A stretch of DNA of 64,000 bases from Chryseobacterium sp. (GTDB lineage: Bacteria; Bacteroidota; Bacteroidia; Flavobacteriales; Weeksellaceae), in contig NZ_VOXE01000002.1 in assembly GCF_008014695.1 (NCBI RefSeq), positions 1 to 64,000 of the forward strand, in the 5' to 3' direction. The number at the start of each line of letters is the position of its first letter. Positions within the stretch are counted from its first letter, which is position 1. A program made the translations under genes and the position numbers. Shown piece after piece: positions 1 through 8,791 of this stretch. The notes below the pieces were generated by a model. That model searched no databases and was not told the origin of the DNA. It worked only from the letters and a program-made list of their open reading frames with translations.

Positions 1-82
<82 letters not shown>

Positions 83-90
83 TTTTTTTA

Positions 91-123
91 AAGCTCATCA
101 ATTTAGTTTGATGGGCTTTTTTT
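91..123 (+). terminator. rRNA operon terminator
   Basis: An 11-bp stem (AAGCTCATCAA with TTGATGGGCTT, one G-U pair) closes a short loop and runs into a T tract. It lies just after the 5S gene, so it should end the rRNA operon. Confidence 0.8.
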
Positions 124-258
124 GTGTTAAGAACCAAGAGGTAAGGACTTCAGATATCAGATGTTGGACACTACCGACTCAAGGTGATAAATGCGGGTCA
201 AGGTTGCGGGAAGCTGACTGCCAGCTGCATCAAGCCGAAAGCCGTTAGAAGCTGGAAG

Positions 259-807
259 CTAATCCTTCTGCGGTTTGTCGCATAATTCAGGAAGTTGTTT
301 TCTAAAGAAAGAATTCCATTTTTCTTGATTTTCCTTATCCAGCGAATGGTTGGTTTCTAAATCATAATTTTTTTCCATCTCATTATATTTATTCTTTATT
401 TTTTGTACAATTCCATCAAATATTGATTTTGGGTTTTTTTCGTGTGGTTGAAATCGCATCGATTTCAGTTCTTTCATTATTTCTCTTATAGTCAATATGC
501 CTATATTAAAATGGCCTTGCTCATGTGTCAAAAGTTCGTCATTTTGTTTTCCGGGACGTACCCAGGATTCGTTTTGGTTGAACTGCAATGTACCAACAAC
601 CTCGGCCGGAACGAAAACGTTATTTTTTAATTTAAAACGTGGTATATTGAATGTGTAATAGTATTTTATATAAGCATCAAAAGAAAAATTGGGGTCATCT
701 TTTTCCGGGAAATCATCCCAGCGTAGTTTGCCATCCCGCTGTATACCATTGATTTTAATTTCCTGCGCACAGAGAGTCGCCGAAATCATCACCAAGAAAA
801 ACACCAT
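259..807 (-). CDS. DUF922 family protein, putative secreted metalloprotease-like
   Basis: The product is about 182 residues with an N-terminal hydrophobic signal peptide (MVFFLVMISATLCAQ). The in-frame ATG at 876 would add 23 residues in front of the signal, so 807 is preferred. The core has HEQGHFNI, an HExxH-like zinc motif typical of DUF922, preceded by the 'DELLTHEQ' context seen in that family. A zinc peptidase role is inferred from the motif only; substrate is unknown. It stands alone, 230 bp after the Omp85 gene on the same strand, and I saw no clear -7 element close to the start. Confidence 0.7.
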   Translation of the reverse strand: MVFFLVMISATLCAQEIKINGIQRDGKLRWDDFPEKDDPNFSFDAYIKYYYTFNIPRFKLKNNVFVPAEVVGTLQFNQNESWVRPGKQNDELLTHEQGHFNIGILTIREIMKELKSMRFQPHEKNPKSIFDGIVQKIKNKYNEMEKNYDLETNHSLDKENQEKWNSFFRKQLPELCDKPQKD

Positions 808-1036
808 TGTTCTGAACTTCACTGATGAAAAGTATTTGAATTTTAAACAATACTGATAGGGTTTGCTTTTAGTCATTAGTTCGTAATTATGAGTTGCAAA
901 TTAAAGTTCTCTACTTATTTTAGGAGTCTGCGCAGCAATTTGTCGATTTTTGCACAAATTTCGGCATCATTCTGTACAAAGTGAAGAACCAAATGGATAA
1001 TGTAAAACTGGACTTCCAGAGATAACCATATAATAA

Positions 1037-2641
1037 TTAAAACTTCGTCAAAATTCCCCAGTGGATCTTCGTATCCCCGAACTTCACAGGGTTACCGAAT
1101 TCATTCCCATTCGAAATCTGGAAACTCATGAGACCGATCGGGAGAAAGAAATTAAAGCCAAGTCCAAAGCTGTAGAGCTTGGGCTTCTGGGCCAGAGTTT
1201 TGTTGTTGAGCTGCGCATACTGCCCAAAGACATCGAAAAAGGCCTGGTTCCCGATCAGATAGCGATACTCGGCGCCGCCCAGCGCATAGTAATCCCCCAG
1301 AAGGGAATTCTCATTGAATCCCCGCAACGAATTCCAGCCGCCGAAACGCAGCAGTTCATTGGAGGTTAGTTCCGTCTTCGAGTTCAGCAGCGCTCCTTCA
1401 GCCTTCAGGTTCAGGTAATTGTTTCCTTTGATGTGGAAGTTCCTTTCCCCATAAAAATAATACCGTGACTGGGCCGAAGAACTTTCCTCACCGGCATACA
1501 GGACCGAGAGCACATCATATTCTGCGCGCAGTTTCGTCCGGTACATAAACAGTTCGACTTCCGAAGGCTCGCTGAAATCGTACCATACTCCAATTCCTTT
1601 TTTAGTGAAATCAGACCCCTGTACATAGAGGGAATCGAGGACTGTGGAGGACTCAAAAGTTCCTCGAAGCCCCAGTTTCTGGCGGTTATTTATATGATAA
1701 TACACCGACGGCAGAAACTTTACGGTAGCGAAGGTGGAATCCTGCCGGTAAATATTCACATTGATATTGGTACCCAGATTCGACTTAAAAAGATAGGGGA
1801 TGTCGCTCTGCAGGTCGAAAGTATGGCCTTTATCGGGGTTCCGCTGCCAGAAGATGTTAATGCTTTCGAACCCGTTGAACATGTTCCGGAAGTTCACATT
1901 CAGGCTTCCGTTAAACGTGAACTTATCGGTCTTGTCGTTCCCGAAACCGATGACCCCATCGAAAGTGTTGGATTTCTTTTTCTGAAGGAAGAGGAAGACC
2001 TGGGTGGAATCTTTCGTGAAAAGCGTCTGCGGAGGCCTTTCCAAAGTGATAAAGGGATGGTTCTGCAGCGACTGATTGATCTGAACCAGGTTGCGGTCAT
2101 CGTAGATTTTCCCCTGAAACTCCTTTTCCAGATTCTTCACAAAACGTTTCGGAACCTTTTCATACCCTTTGATGACGAATGCGTTGATCTTGCGCTGGTT
2201 GCCTTTGTTCACATTGATTTCCACTTCCGGAACGCCTTTGTTCATGCCCAGAAAGCGTGTTTTGATCCGGCTGAATGCGTAACCCTTATCGATAAAATTC
2301 CTGTTGATGACCCTCTTAAGAGAATCGAGGTTTTTGGTGAAGAACTGAGGTTTTGTGTTCAGTGTTCTGGCCAAGGAATCTGAAACCTTGACCGTTGCTT
2401 CATTGAAGTTCTTTCCTTTGTCATAGAAGATTTCTGTTTTGTTTCCGTTAACCGCGACGTTTTTAAGTTCCGTGAGATAGTAACTGTTCTGTGAAAGCGA
2501 GTCAAGGAACTTCACAGCCGTGAGAGAGTCTTTTACCTGCTTTTTCTGCTCCGTTTTCACATCGATGAGCCAAAACTCCTTTTGCTGTGCGTTCGCTAAG
2601 ACACAGCAGAAAAAAAACAGAGAAAGCAAATGAATTTTCAA
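1037..2641 (-). CDS. Omp85-superfamily outer membrane protein (BamA/TamA-like)
   Basis: 534 residues. A signal peptide (about 1-18, ending ANA-QQ) precedes roughly two POTRA-like segments (about 95-225) with the 'FIDKGYAFSRI' and 'INAFVIKGYEKVPKRF' patterns. A beta-barrel follows to the C-terminus and ends in phenylalanine. RFGGWNSLRGFNENSL near residue 435 matches the conserved (V/L)RGF motif of Omp85 barrels. It is shorter than BamA (usually five POTRAs), so a TamA-like or accessory translocase is more likely; the client is unknown. It is the last gene of a minus-strand run with SDR, aroA, mazG-like and a lipoprotein, 29 bp behind the SDR gene. Confidence 0.8.
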   Translation of the reverse strand: MKIHLLSLFFFCCVLANAQQKEFWLIDVKTEQKKQVKDSLTAVKFLDSLSQNSYYLTELKNVAVNGNKTEIFYDKGKNFNEATVKVSDSLARTLNTKPQFFTKNLDSLKRVINRNFIDKGYAFSRIKTRFLGMNKGVPEVEINVNKGNQRKINAFVIKGYEKVPKRFVKNLEKEFQGKIYDDRNLVQINQSLQNHPFITLERPPQTLFTKDSTQVFLFLQKKKSNTFDGVIGFGNDKTDKFTFNGSLNVNFRNMFNGFESINIFWQRNPDKGHTFDLQSDIPYLFKSNLGTNINVNIYRQDSTFATVKFLPSVYYHINNRQKLGLRGTFESSTVLDSLYVQGSDFTKKGIGVWYDFSEPSEVELFMYRTKLRAEYDVLSVLYAGEESSSAQSRYYFYGERNFHIKGNNYLNLKAEGALLNSKTELTSNELLRFGGWNSLRGFNENSLLGDYYALGGAEYRYLIGNQAFFDVFGQYAQLNNKTLAQKPKLYSFGLGFNFFLPIGLMSFQISNGNEFGNPVKFGDTKIHWGILTKF

Positions 2642-2670
2642 CGGAAAGGGATATCTAATGTCAACTCTAA

Positions 2671-3462
2671 TTAGCTGAGTTTATTATATTTCTTCATGAG
2701 TTTTTCATAAAAAAGCTGTGGCAGTATCCATTTAAGCGGCACACCGATTTTCTGACCGAATTTCCCGAAGTAATAATGGGCCTTCCAGGCTGTCTTTTTA
2801 TTCAGCAGCTTTTCAATATACTCAGCCACTTCGTTGGGTTCTGAGCCTTCATCAACATGCGCATTCATCAAAGCATATACATGATCGAAGGTTTGTTGAT
2901 ACGGTTCCGAAACCTTTGTTTTTACCCGGTTTTCGGCGATTTTTGTTTTGATGTCGCCTAAATGTAGCGTGCAGACTTCGATATTCCACGGATATACTTC
3001 GTAACGGATGGCTTCAGTCACTTTATCCAGCGCTGATTTGGAGGCGGAATAAAATCCACGGAACGGCAGACCCATTTCGGAACCAAGGCTCGAAACATTG
3101 ATGATTTTTCCTGCTTTCTGTCCGCGCATTGAAGGTAACACGGCGCTCATCATCTGTACTGCACCAACCAGATTCAGGTTGAAGAGCTTCAGGATGTCTT
3201 CCTTTGAAGAATCTTCCACGGCACCCACCATTCCCATTCCCGCATTGTTGATCAGCACATCGATACGGGTTTCTGTCTTTAAAATTTCTGATATGGCATT
3301 CCCGACCTGGTCATTATCGGTAATATCGGTTGGAATGGTTGTAAAATAAGGTGATTCCACCAATTTTCTGCTCAGCCCGAAAACATGATGTCCTTTTTTC
3401 CCGAAAAACTCTGCCAAAGCAAAACCGATTCCCGAAGATGTTCCTGTGATGATGATTGTCAT
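2671..3462 (-). CDS. SDR family NAD(P)-dependent oxidoreductase
   Basis: 263 residues of classical short-chain dehydrogenase layout. The nucleotide-binding TGTSSGIG is at about 7-14, NNAGMG at about 90, a catalytic Ser in 'INVSSLGSE', and the catalytic YSASK near 152. The substrate cannot be read from sequence. It lies 7 bp after aroA and 29 bp before the Omp85 gene on the same strand, so co-transcription is likely. A cytoplasmic enzyme; no signal peptide. Confidence 0.88.
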   Translation of the reverse strand: MTIIITGTSSGIGFALAEFFGKKGHHVFGLSRKLVESPYFTTIPTDITDNDQVGNAISEILKTETRIDVLINNAGMGMVGAVEDSSKEDILKLFNLNLVGAVQMMSAVLPSMRGQKAGKIINVSSLGSEMGLPFRGFYSASKSALDKVTEAIRYEVYPWNIEVCTLHLGDIKTKIAENRVKTKVSEPYQQTFDHVYALMNAHVDEGSEPNEVAEYIEKLLNKKTAWKAHYYFGKFGQKIGVPLKWILPQLFYEKLMKKYNKLS

Positions 3463-3469
3463 TTATGTA

Positions 3470-4693
3470 TTATTCAATAAGTTCAGCAAAATCCCGCCAA
3501 AAGTCAGGATATGATTTTTCAACGACGTCTGTGCTTTCAATATTCAGTTCTTTCACGAGACAGAAAGGCGCAAAGCTCATGGCCATGCGGTGATCGTTAT
3601 ACGTCTCGATGATAATGTTTTCATTCGGTTCAAAAAACTTTACAGAGAAAATGGAATCTTCAGTAATATCAGAGATACAGCCGATTTTAAACAGTTCGTT
3701 CTTCAAAGCCTGAAGCCGGTCGGTTTCCTTTACTTTTAAAGTCGACAATCCAGTGATCTCAAAATGAATATTCAGCGCCGTCGCGGTAACACAAAGCGTC
3801 TGTGCAATATCCGGACAGTCGTTCATATTCACGATAATTTTCTGCGGATAACTAAACTGCTGTTCCGGCAGAAGCGAAATTCTGCTGTCCGAACCTTCCG
3901 AAATGGTATTAACGCCAAAGAAACTCCAGTAAAGATCCTTGATCACCGAATCGCCCTGAAGTGAATAGGGCCGGAAATATTTTAGATTGATACACTGCCG
4001 CCCGATCGCGGCCAGCGAATAAAAATAGGAGGCGGAACTCCAGTCGCTTTCCACCACAAATTTAATCAGCTGTGAGGTTTTTTCAGTTTCCAGGTTTGGG
4101 GATATCTGAATAAGATTCCCTTCTCCGTGATTCGGAATGCCGAGATTTCTGAGAATTTTAAGGGTCATATCCAGATATGGCCGCGACGTGACCTTGCCTT
4201 CCAGATGAATTTCGAGACCGTTTTCCAGTTTTGGTCCGATCAGCATTAAGGACGAAATGAACTGGCTCGAAATATCTGCAGGGATATGAACGGTGTTTTT
4301 CGTGAGTCTTTTTCCGATGATTTTCAAAGGTGGAAACCCTTCATTTTCTGTGTAGGTAATGTCAGCGCCCAATTCATTCAGCGCATCTACGAGCGGTTTT
4401 ATAGGCCTCTGTTTCATTCTTTCAGAACCGGTTAAAATCACCGTTTTTCCTTCCTGAATCGCAAAATAAGAGGTCAGAAAGCGCATCGCGGTACCGGCAT
4501 GGTGAATATCGATGACCGGTGCATCACTTTCCAGCGCTTTTTTTAGAAGCTGCGTGTCCTGAGAATTGGAAATGTTCTCTATAATGATGTTTTCAAAAAG
4601 CTGGTGCAGGATCAGCAGACGGTTCGAAATGCTTTTGGAACCGCTGATTTCTATGGTCTTATTTCCCAGCAATTTTGACTTTTTTAAAAACAT
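3470..4693 (-). CDS. aroA: 3-phosphoshikimate 1-carboxyvinyltransferase (EPSP synthase)
   Basis: 407 residues, slightly shorter than the usual ~425. The enzyme transfers enolpyruvate from PEP to shikimate-3-phosphate in aromatic amino acid synthesis. Signatures: SGSKSISNR near the N-terminus (phosphate and S3P binding), HAGTAMRFLTSY (PEP-loop position where NAGT is common, so Asn is His here), RMKQRPIKPL, LKVKETDRLQAL and YNDHRMAMSFAP near the C-terminus. It sits 14 bp behind the MazG-like gene and 7 bp before the SDR gene. The replaced Asn in the NAGT loop is the one unusual residue I noticed. Confidence 0.95.
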   Translation of the reverse strand: MFLKKSKLLGNKTIEISGSKSISNRLLILHQLFENIIIENISNSQDTQLLKKALESDAPVIDIHHAGTAMRFLTSYFAIQEGKTVILTGSERMKQRPIKPLVDALNELGADITYTENEGFPPLKIIGKRLTKNTVHIPADISSQFISSLMLIGPKLENGLEIHLEGKVTSRPYLDMTLKILRNLGIPNHGEGNLIQISPNLETEKTSQLIKFVVESDWSSASYFYSLAAIGRQCINLKYFRPYSLQGDSVIKDLYWSFFGVNTISEGSDSRISLLPEQQFSYPQKIIVNMNDCPDIAQTLCVTATALNIHFEITGLSTLKVKETDRLQALKNELFKIGCISDITEDSIFSVKFFEPNENIIIETYNDHRMAMSFAPFCLVKELNIESTDVVEKSYPDFWRDFAELIE

Positions 4694-4707
4694 ATCGAAG
4701 ACAGCAG

Positions 4708-5034
4708 TTATTGTAGTTTTTTGTTATTTTGATGACGGTCGGCATCCCTTTCGGTTTTCTTTTTCATCTTGGCGTCAAAAGCGGCCTGAAGATCAGTTCC
4801 TGTTTGATTGGCCAGACATAAAACAACAAAAAGAACATCGGCGAGTTCTTCCCCAAGATCTTTGGAAAGGTCACTTTCCTTTTCGCTCTGTTCGCCATAA
4901 CGCCGCGCAATAATTCTCGCCACTTCACCCACTTCCTCGGTGAGCATCGCCATATTCGTCAGTTCGTTGAAATACCGGACCCCAACTTTTTTTATCCATT
5001 CATCTGCTTCCTGCTGGAGTTTTGTAATTTCCAT
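4708..5034 (-). CDS. MazG-like nucleotide pyrophosphohydrolase
   Basis: 108 residues, one all-alpha MazG-type domain. The metal-binding pattern is visible as EEVGEVARI (about 31-39) followed by LGEELADVLF (about 60-69), i.e. EExxE and ExxD. Members hydrolyse (d)NTPs to NMP and PPi, often as house-cleaning enzymes; the preferred nucleotide here is unknown. It lies 12 bp after the lipoprotein gene and 14 bp before aroA in a compact minus-strand operon. Confidence 0.85.
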   Translation of the reverse strand: MEITKLQQEADEWIKKVGVRYFNELTNMAMLTEEVGEVARIIARRYGEQSEKESDLSKDLGEELADVLFVVLCLANQTGTDLQAAFDAKMKKKTERDADRHQNNKKLQ

Positions 5035-5046
5035 AATTCAATAAAT

Positions 5047-6447
5047 TTATTGGTAAGCGCCTGCAGTAGGGCTGGATGTTCTTCCGACTTTTACAATGTC
5101 AAAAGGAACGGTTGCCGCAACAGCCACATCTCCTTTGTTTTTAGCGGGTGAATCGGCAGCCACGCGTAAATTCATCATTTCCGTAAAATAATTTATGAAT
5201 TTCGGATCCTGATTTTTTATGGAAGAGATGATATTAGGATTGGCATCAAATACGAATCCTGCACTGCTGTCGTATTTCAGGAGGGAATTCTGAATCTGAT
5301 AGTTAAATGTCTGTCCTGAAATCGGTTTGAACTGTACCGCATTGGGTATATTCCCATAAACAACTGAATTCTTCAGATTGAATGTCAAAGCACCGTTTTC
5401 CGTCTGCCCGTCAGGATTCACCCATTCGTTAGTTGCGTAAATTCCGAAAGCGGCGGTGGTCATATTTAGATTCCAGTAATTGGCGACGGTTGAATGATCG
5501 ATATTGTATGTTCCACCTTTGAAAATCCCGAAAGCAGCATTGCCGCAGTTGTTCATGACCAGGTTTTGAGCATTGACAGTTGAATTCACTGCATAAATAC
5601 CATATTCCTGGAAAGTGTGGATAATGGTGTTTTTGATATTGGCCGTGGTTTCTTTCATATCCAGCCCTCTTGTTCCACCGAAAACCCTCGCGTAATTCAT
5701 ATTGAGCTGTGATCCGGTTTCGAAACGGATGGAATTCCAGTTTTTTGGGACCGTGTCGTATTTGGTGTCGTTCCGGTCGCCACGGAAAATCACTTCACTG
5801 GTCAGATCTCCGTTTACATTCATGATTGCACCAGCAGAAATTTTCATTCCGCTGTTTTTATGAAAATATACTTTCGTGCCCTGCTCAATGTTGAGAACAG
5901 ATCCCGGTCCTACCGTTAAATCGCCGTAAATAATTTTGGCTTTGTTATTGGTCCAGGTCACATTTCCGGTCAAAATATTCGTGTTTGAGCCTGTTTTGAC
6001 AAAAAATTCAGCATCCTGAACGACTGAAAACAGCGTAACATGCTGGGTGGAAGCCGGACTTTTAAAAATGATCTGGTCTTCGGCAATCGCCTGTACGCCG
6101 TTTGCTGTCGGTGCGATTTCCACAAAAATATAAAGGCTGTCTTTTTTTCTCAAAGGAACATCAGTGAATTCAAATCCCGATTTCCCATCGACATTGATGC
6201 GGTAAGGAGATTCTACTCCGCCAAAAAGGGAAATGGTTGGAATTAAAATATCTTTATCTTCATCATTATAAACTTTCACGGCATAGGTTTCTGACCGTAC
6301 CTGATGGTAAACGGTATCACAGAATACCGTGTCACGAGAAAATCTCAGGTCCTGAGTCGGCGGATCAAAGGAAATATCGTCGCGGTTGCAGGAAAAAACC
6401 ATAAGCAGTGCCCAAAAACCAAACGCGCTCAGTATTTTAAGTTTCAT
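5047..6447 (-). CDS. Lipoprotein with predicted parallel beta-helix
   Basis: 466 residues from the ATG at 6447. An upstream in-frame ATG at 6495 is rejected because a TAnnTTTG element (6468-6475, minus strand) lies between the two. The N-terminus MKLKILSAFGFWALLMVFSC is a lipoprotein signal with lipobox Cys. The middle and C-terminal parts repeat short segments rich in Asn, Gly and Ile/Val ('NVNGDLTSEVIFRGDRND', 'ANIKNTIIHTFQEYGIYAVN'), the look of a right-handed beta-helix as in pectate-lyase-like folds. No catalytic site is recognisable. First gene of the run into mazG-like and aroA. Confidence 0.7.
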   Translation of the reverse strand: MKLKILSAFGFWALLMVFSCNRDDISFDPPTQDLRFSRDTVFCDTVYHQVRSETYAVKVYNDEDKDILIPTISLFGGVESPYRINVDGKSGFEFTDVPLRKKDSLYIFVEIAPTANGVQAIAEDQIIFKSPASTQHVTLFSVVQDAEFFVKTGSNTNILTGNVTWTNNKAKIIYGDLTVGPGSVLNIEQGTKVYFHKNSGMKISAGAIMNVNGDLTSEVIFRGDRNDTKYDTVPKNWNSIRFETGSQLNMNYARVFGGTRGLDMKETTANIKNTIIHTFQEYGIYAVNSTVNAQNLVMNNCGNAAFGIFKGGTYNIDHSTVANYWNLNMTTAAFGIYATNEWVNPDGQTENGALTFNLKNSVVYGNIPNAVQFKPISGQTFNYQIQNSLLKYDSSAGFVFDANPNIISSIKNQDPKFINYFTEMMNLRVAADSPAKNKGDVAVAATVPFDIVKVGRTSSPTAGAYQ

Positions 6448-6467
6448 AAGAGTAGAATTAAGGATTT

Positions 6468-6475
6468 CAAATTTA
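6468..6475 (-). promoter_or_regulatory. -7 element TAAATTTG of the lipoprotein-mazG-aroA run
   Basis: TAAATTTG on the minus strand fits the Bacteroidota consensus TAnnTTTG and lies 20 bp before the ATG at 6447. No clear -33 TTG was found. Confidence 0.5.
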
Positions 6476-6522
6476 ATGAAAATTAGTGAAAACAAATACG
6501 TTTAAAAATTTTAGGTTTCTTC

Positions 6523-6553
6523 TTTGGGTATTCAAAAAAAAGTTCTATTTTTG
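6523..6553 (+). promoter_or_regulatory. Promoter of rpmE2
   Basis: TTTG at 6523-6526 and TATTTTTG at 6546-6553 are separated by 19 bp, the spacing expected for the Bacteroidota -33/-7 pair. The leader to the ATG is about 70 nt. Confidence 0.65.
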
Positions 6554-6625
6554 CAGTCTAAAATTTGGCAGAGGAATACCATTACTGTTTCAAAAGCAAA
6601 TTTTCTAAAATTTAAATAATCAGTT

Positions 6626-6877
6626 ATGAAAAACGGAATCCACCCAGAAAATTATAGACTTGTTGTATTCAAAGATATGAGTAACGACGAGATGTTCATC
6701 TGCAAATCTACAGCAGATACGAAAGATACCATCGAATACGAAGGAGAAAGCTTTCCTTTGATCAAAATGGAGATCTCATCTACTTCTCACCCATTCTACA
6801 CCGGTAAAACCAAATTGGTAGATACTGCTGGTAGAGTAGACAAGTTCATGAACAAATACAAGAAATTCGCAAAATAA
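6626..6877 (+). CDS. rpmE2: 50S ribosomal protein L31, type B
   Basis: 83 residues starting [19 protein letters not shown], the N-terminus typical of type-B L31. Type B lacks the zinc-binding cysteines of type A; the single Cys (MFICKS) here agrees with that. It binds the large subunit central protuberance and bridges to 30S. Single-gene unit with its own promoter upstream and a strong hairpin terminator downstream. The ~70-nt leader could carry regulation but shows no obvious fold. Confidence 0.96.
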   Translation: MKNGIHPENYRLVVFKDMSNDEMFICKSTADTKDTIEYEGESFPLIKMEISSTSHPFYTGKTKLVDTAGRVDKFMNKYKKFAK

Positions 6878-6895
6878 TTTTTTGCAGCATTTTAT

Positions 6896-6930
6896 AAAAA
6901 AGTCTTTCAATTTTTTGAAGGACTTTTTTT
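6896..6930 (+). terminator. Terminator after rpmE2
   Basis: Stem AGTCTTTCAA with TTGAAGGACT (one G-U pair) extended by A/T pairs and followed by a T tract. Confidence 0.8.
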
Positions 6931-6935
6931 ATTTG

Positions 6936-6943
6936 TAAATTTG
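6936..6943 (+). promoter_or_regulatory. -7 element TAAATTTG before the GlmU-like gene
   Basis: TAAATTTG matches TAnnTTTG, directly behind the rpmE2 terminator and 32 bp before the ATG at 6976. Confidence 0.5.
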
Positions 6944-6975
6944 AAAAGAAAATATACCTTTAAAATAGATTTTAT

Positions 6976-8136
6976 ATGCAGCTTGTTTTTTCGGACGCGC
7001 AGTATTGGGAAGACTTCCTTCCGCTCACTTTTACCCGGCCTGTTGCAGAAATGCGCTGCGGAGTCCTGACTTTTTCTGAAAGGTGGCAGAAATTACTGGA
7101 CAGTTCCGATATTTCTTATAGCACCGAAGATTTTCTTCAGCACAAATTTAAAAAACCGGAACCCATAGAAAGCCTTTTCATCGTTCCGAACTTTCTGCCT
7201 TCTGTTCAGGTGCTGGATCAGATTAAAAATCTCAAACTTGGTGAAGCATTGGTCTATGAAAACGAACTTCTGGCCGTGAAAATCAACATGCAGAACTTTT
7301 CATTGAGCCATATCGAAAAGATGACGGACATTGATGAGGAGCTTACTTTTTTCAAAAAAACCACCGATCTGTTCTCCTATAACCAAAAAGCCATCGATTT
7401 CGATTTCGATTTACTTGCAAAAGGCCGGATTTCTCAGGAACTGTCATCAACAAACGGTTTTTTGGGCGATAGAAAAGATCTTTTTATTGAAGAAGGCGCG
7501 TCGGTGGAATATTCCACTTTAAATACCAAAACTGGCAAAATTTATATCGGGAAAAATGCCGAAGTTATGGAAGGCTGCAATCTCCGCGGTCCCATTGCGC
7601 TGTGCGAAGAATCGAAATTCAATATGGGTGCTAAAATTTACGGTGCTACAACCGTTGGTCCACATTCAAAAGTCGGCGGCGAAGTGAACAATATTGTCAT
7701 GTTCGGATATTCAAACAAAGGTCATGACGGATTTGTTGGGAATTCTGTAATTGGCGAATGGTGCAATCTCGGTGCAGACACGAACTCTTCAAACCTCAAA
7801 AACAATTATTCCACCGTTAAATTATGGAATTACAGGCTCAAGGATTTTGAGGACACCGGTTTACAGTTTTGCGGACTGATTATGGGAGACCATTCGAAAG
7901 CCGCTATTAACACGCAATTCAACACCGGAACGGTTGTCGGTATGGCCGGAAATATTTTTAAACCGGGTTTCCCGCCAAATTATATCGCTAATTTCAGCTG
8001 GGGCGGAATGAAAGGAGATGAAAAATTCAGACTGGACAAAGCGTACGAAGTTGCGGCCAGAGTGATGGAAAGAAGGAAAATGGCTTTTACAGATAAAGAT
8101 AAAGAGATTTTTAAATATGTTTACGCGGAATACTGA
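6976..8136 (+). CDS. GlmU-family sugar-1-phosphate nucleotidylyl/acetyltransferase (Bacteroidota form)
   Basis: 386 residues. An N-terminal part (about 1-165) begins FSDAQYWEDFLPLTFTRPVA. A C-terminal left-handed beta-helix follows (about 175-345) with hexapeptide repeats such as 'GKIYIGKNAEVMEGCNLRGP' and 'GEWCNLGADTNSSNLKNNY'. This layout matches the alternative bacterial GlmU family of Bacteroidota, thought to make UDP-GlcNAc (GlcN-1-P acetylation and uridylylation). It lacks the canonical LxAGxGxRM nucleotidyltransferase loop of E. coli GlmU, so activity is by family only. Own promoter; hairpin terminator downstream. Confidence 0.82.
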   Translation: MQLVFSDAQYWEDFLPLTFTRPVAEMRCGVLTFSERWQKLLDSSDISYSTEDFLQHKFKKPEPIESLFIVPNFLPSVQVLDQIKNLKLGEALVYENELLAVKINMQNFSLSHIEKMTDIDEELTFFKKTTDLFSYNQKAIDFDFDLLAKGRISQELSSTNGFLGDRKDLFIEEGASVEYSTLNTKTGKIYIGKNAEVMEGCNLRGPIALCEESKFNMGAKIYGATTVGPHSKVGGEVNNIVMFGYSNKGHDGFVGNSVIGEWCNLGADTNSSNLKNNYSTVKLWNYRLKDFEDTGLQFCGLIMGDHSKAAINTQFNTGTVVGMAGNIFKPGFPPNYIANFSWGGMKGDEKFRLDKAYEVAARVMERRKMAFTDKDKEIFKYVYAEY

Positions 8137-8186
8137 TGGGTACTCACTCACATATTACCTGGTTACATTTTGATAGAAAACATCAG

Positions 8187-8214
8187 ACTTCAAATTCGTT
8201 TTGAAGTTTTTTTT
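8187..8214 (+). terminator. Terminator after the GlmU-like gene
   Basis: ACTTCAAA pairs with TTTGAAGT around a short TTCGT loop and runs into eight T residues. Confidence 0.75.
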
Positions 8215-8268
8215 ATTTTGATGTAATATATTTCACAAATTAGTTGTCTTACCTACAGAAACAAAACT

Positions 8269-8781
8269 ATGACTCACGAGACTTTCAGAGATACGGTATT
8301 TTGCCTTAAGGACGAAATGTACCGTTTTGCGAAAAGATTCGTGATGAGCAGTGACGAAGCGGAAGATGTTGTTCAGGATCTGATGCTGAAATTCTGGCAG
8401 AAAAAAGAAGAACTCGCGAGTTTTGGAAGCCTGAAATCCTATGCCCTGAAATCTGTTAAAAACGAATGCCTGAACCGGTTAAGGCACCACGACGTAAAAA
8501 TGGGTTTTGCAGATTTTCAGATGTACAGGAGCGAAAGATATCAGATGGATACGAACAATTTAAAGGAACAGATTCTTCAGTTCATCAGCGAGCTTCCGGA
8601 AAAACAGAAAGCCGTAATTCACCTGAAAGATGTAGAGGAATATGAAGTGAAAGAGATAGCCGAAGTTTTGGAAATGGAGGAAAATGCAGTCCGGGTGAAT
8701 CTGATGCGCGCGCGTCAGAAAATCAAGGAGCAGATTCAGAAACTCATGGACTTCGAAAACAGAATCATTGAAAATTTATAA
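8269..8781 (+). CDS. ECF-type RNA polymerase sigma factor
   Basis: 170 residues. Region 2 (about 10-75) contains DEAEDVVQDLMLKFW. Region 4 (about 105-160) reads 'LPEKQKAVIHLKDVEEYEVK' then EIAEVLEMEENAVRVNLMRAR, a helix-turn-helix. Typical ECF length and the Bacteroidota sigma-70-like subfamily. It should direct RNA polymerase to an extracytoplasmic-response regulon. The next gene, 10 bp downstream, encodes a single-TM protein placed where an anti-sigma factor is expected, and two DUF4252 proteins follow. Confidence 0.92.
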   Translation: MTHETFRDTVFCLKDEMYRFAKRFVMSSDEAEDVVQDLMLKFWQKKEELASFGSLKSYALKSVKNECLNRLRHHDVKMGFADFQMYRSERYQMDTNNLKEQILQFISELPEKQKAVIHLKDVEEYEVKEIAEVLEMEENAVRVNLMRARQKIKEQIQKLMDFENRIIENL

Positions 8782-8791
8782 ATGACTCATC

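Noticed and set aside
124-258. GAAGCTG/AGCTGGAAGC-like short repeats after the rRNA terminator
   Set aside because: They look like degraded intergenic repeats, but copies are too short and irregular to define a unit from this window.
1694-2383. 229-codon open frame antisense to the Omp85 gene
   Set aside because: Composition follows the reverse complement of the barrel strands; no signal, domain or start context. Similar long antisense frames inside icmF (22009-22572) and the glycan genes (49211-49714) were dropped for the same reason.
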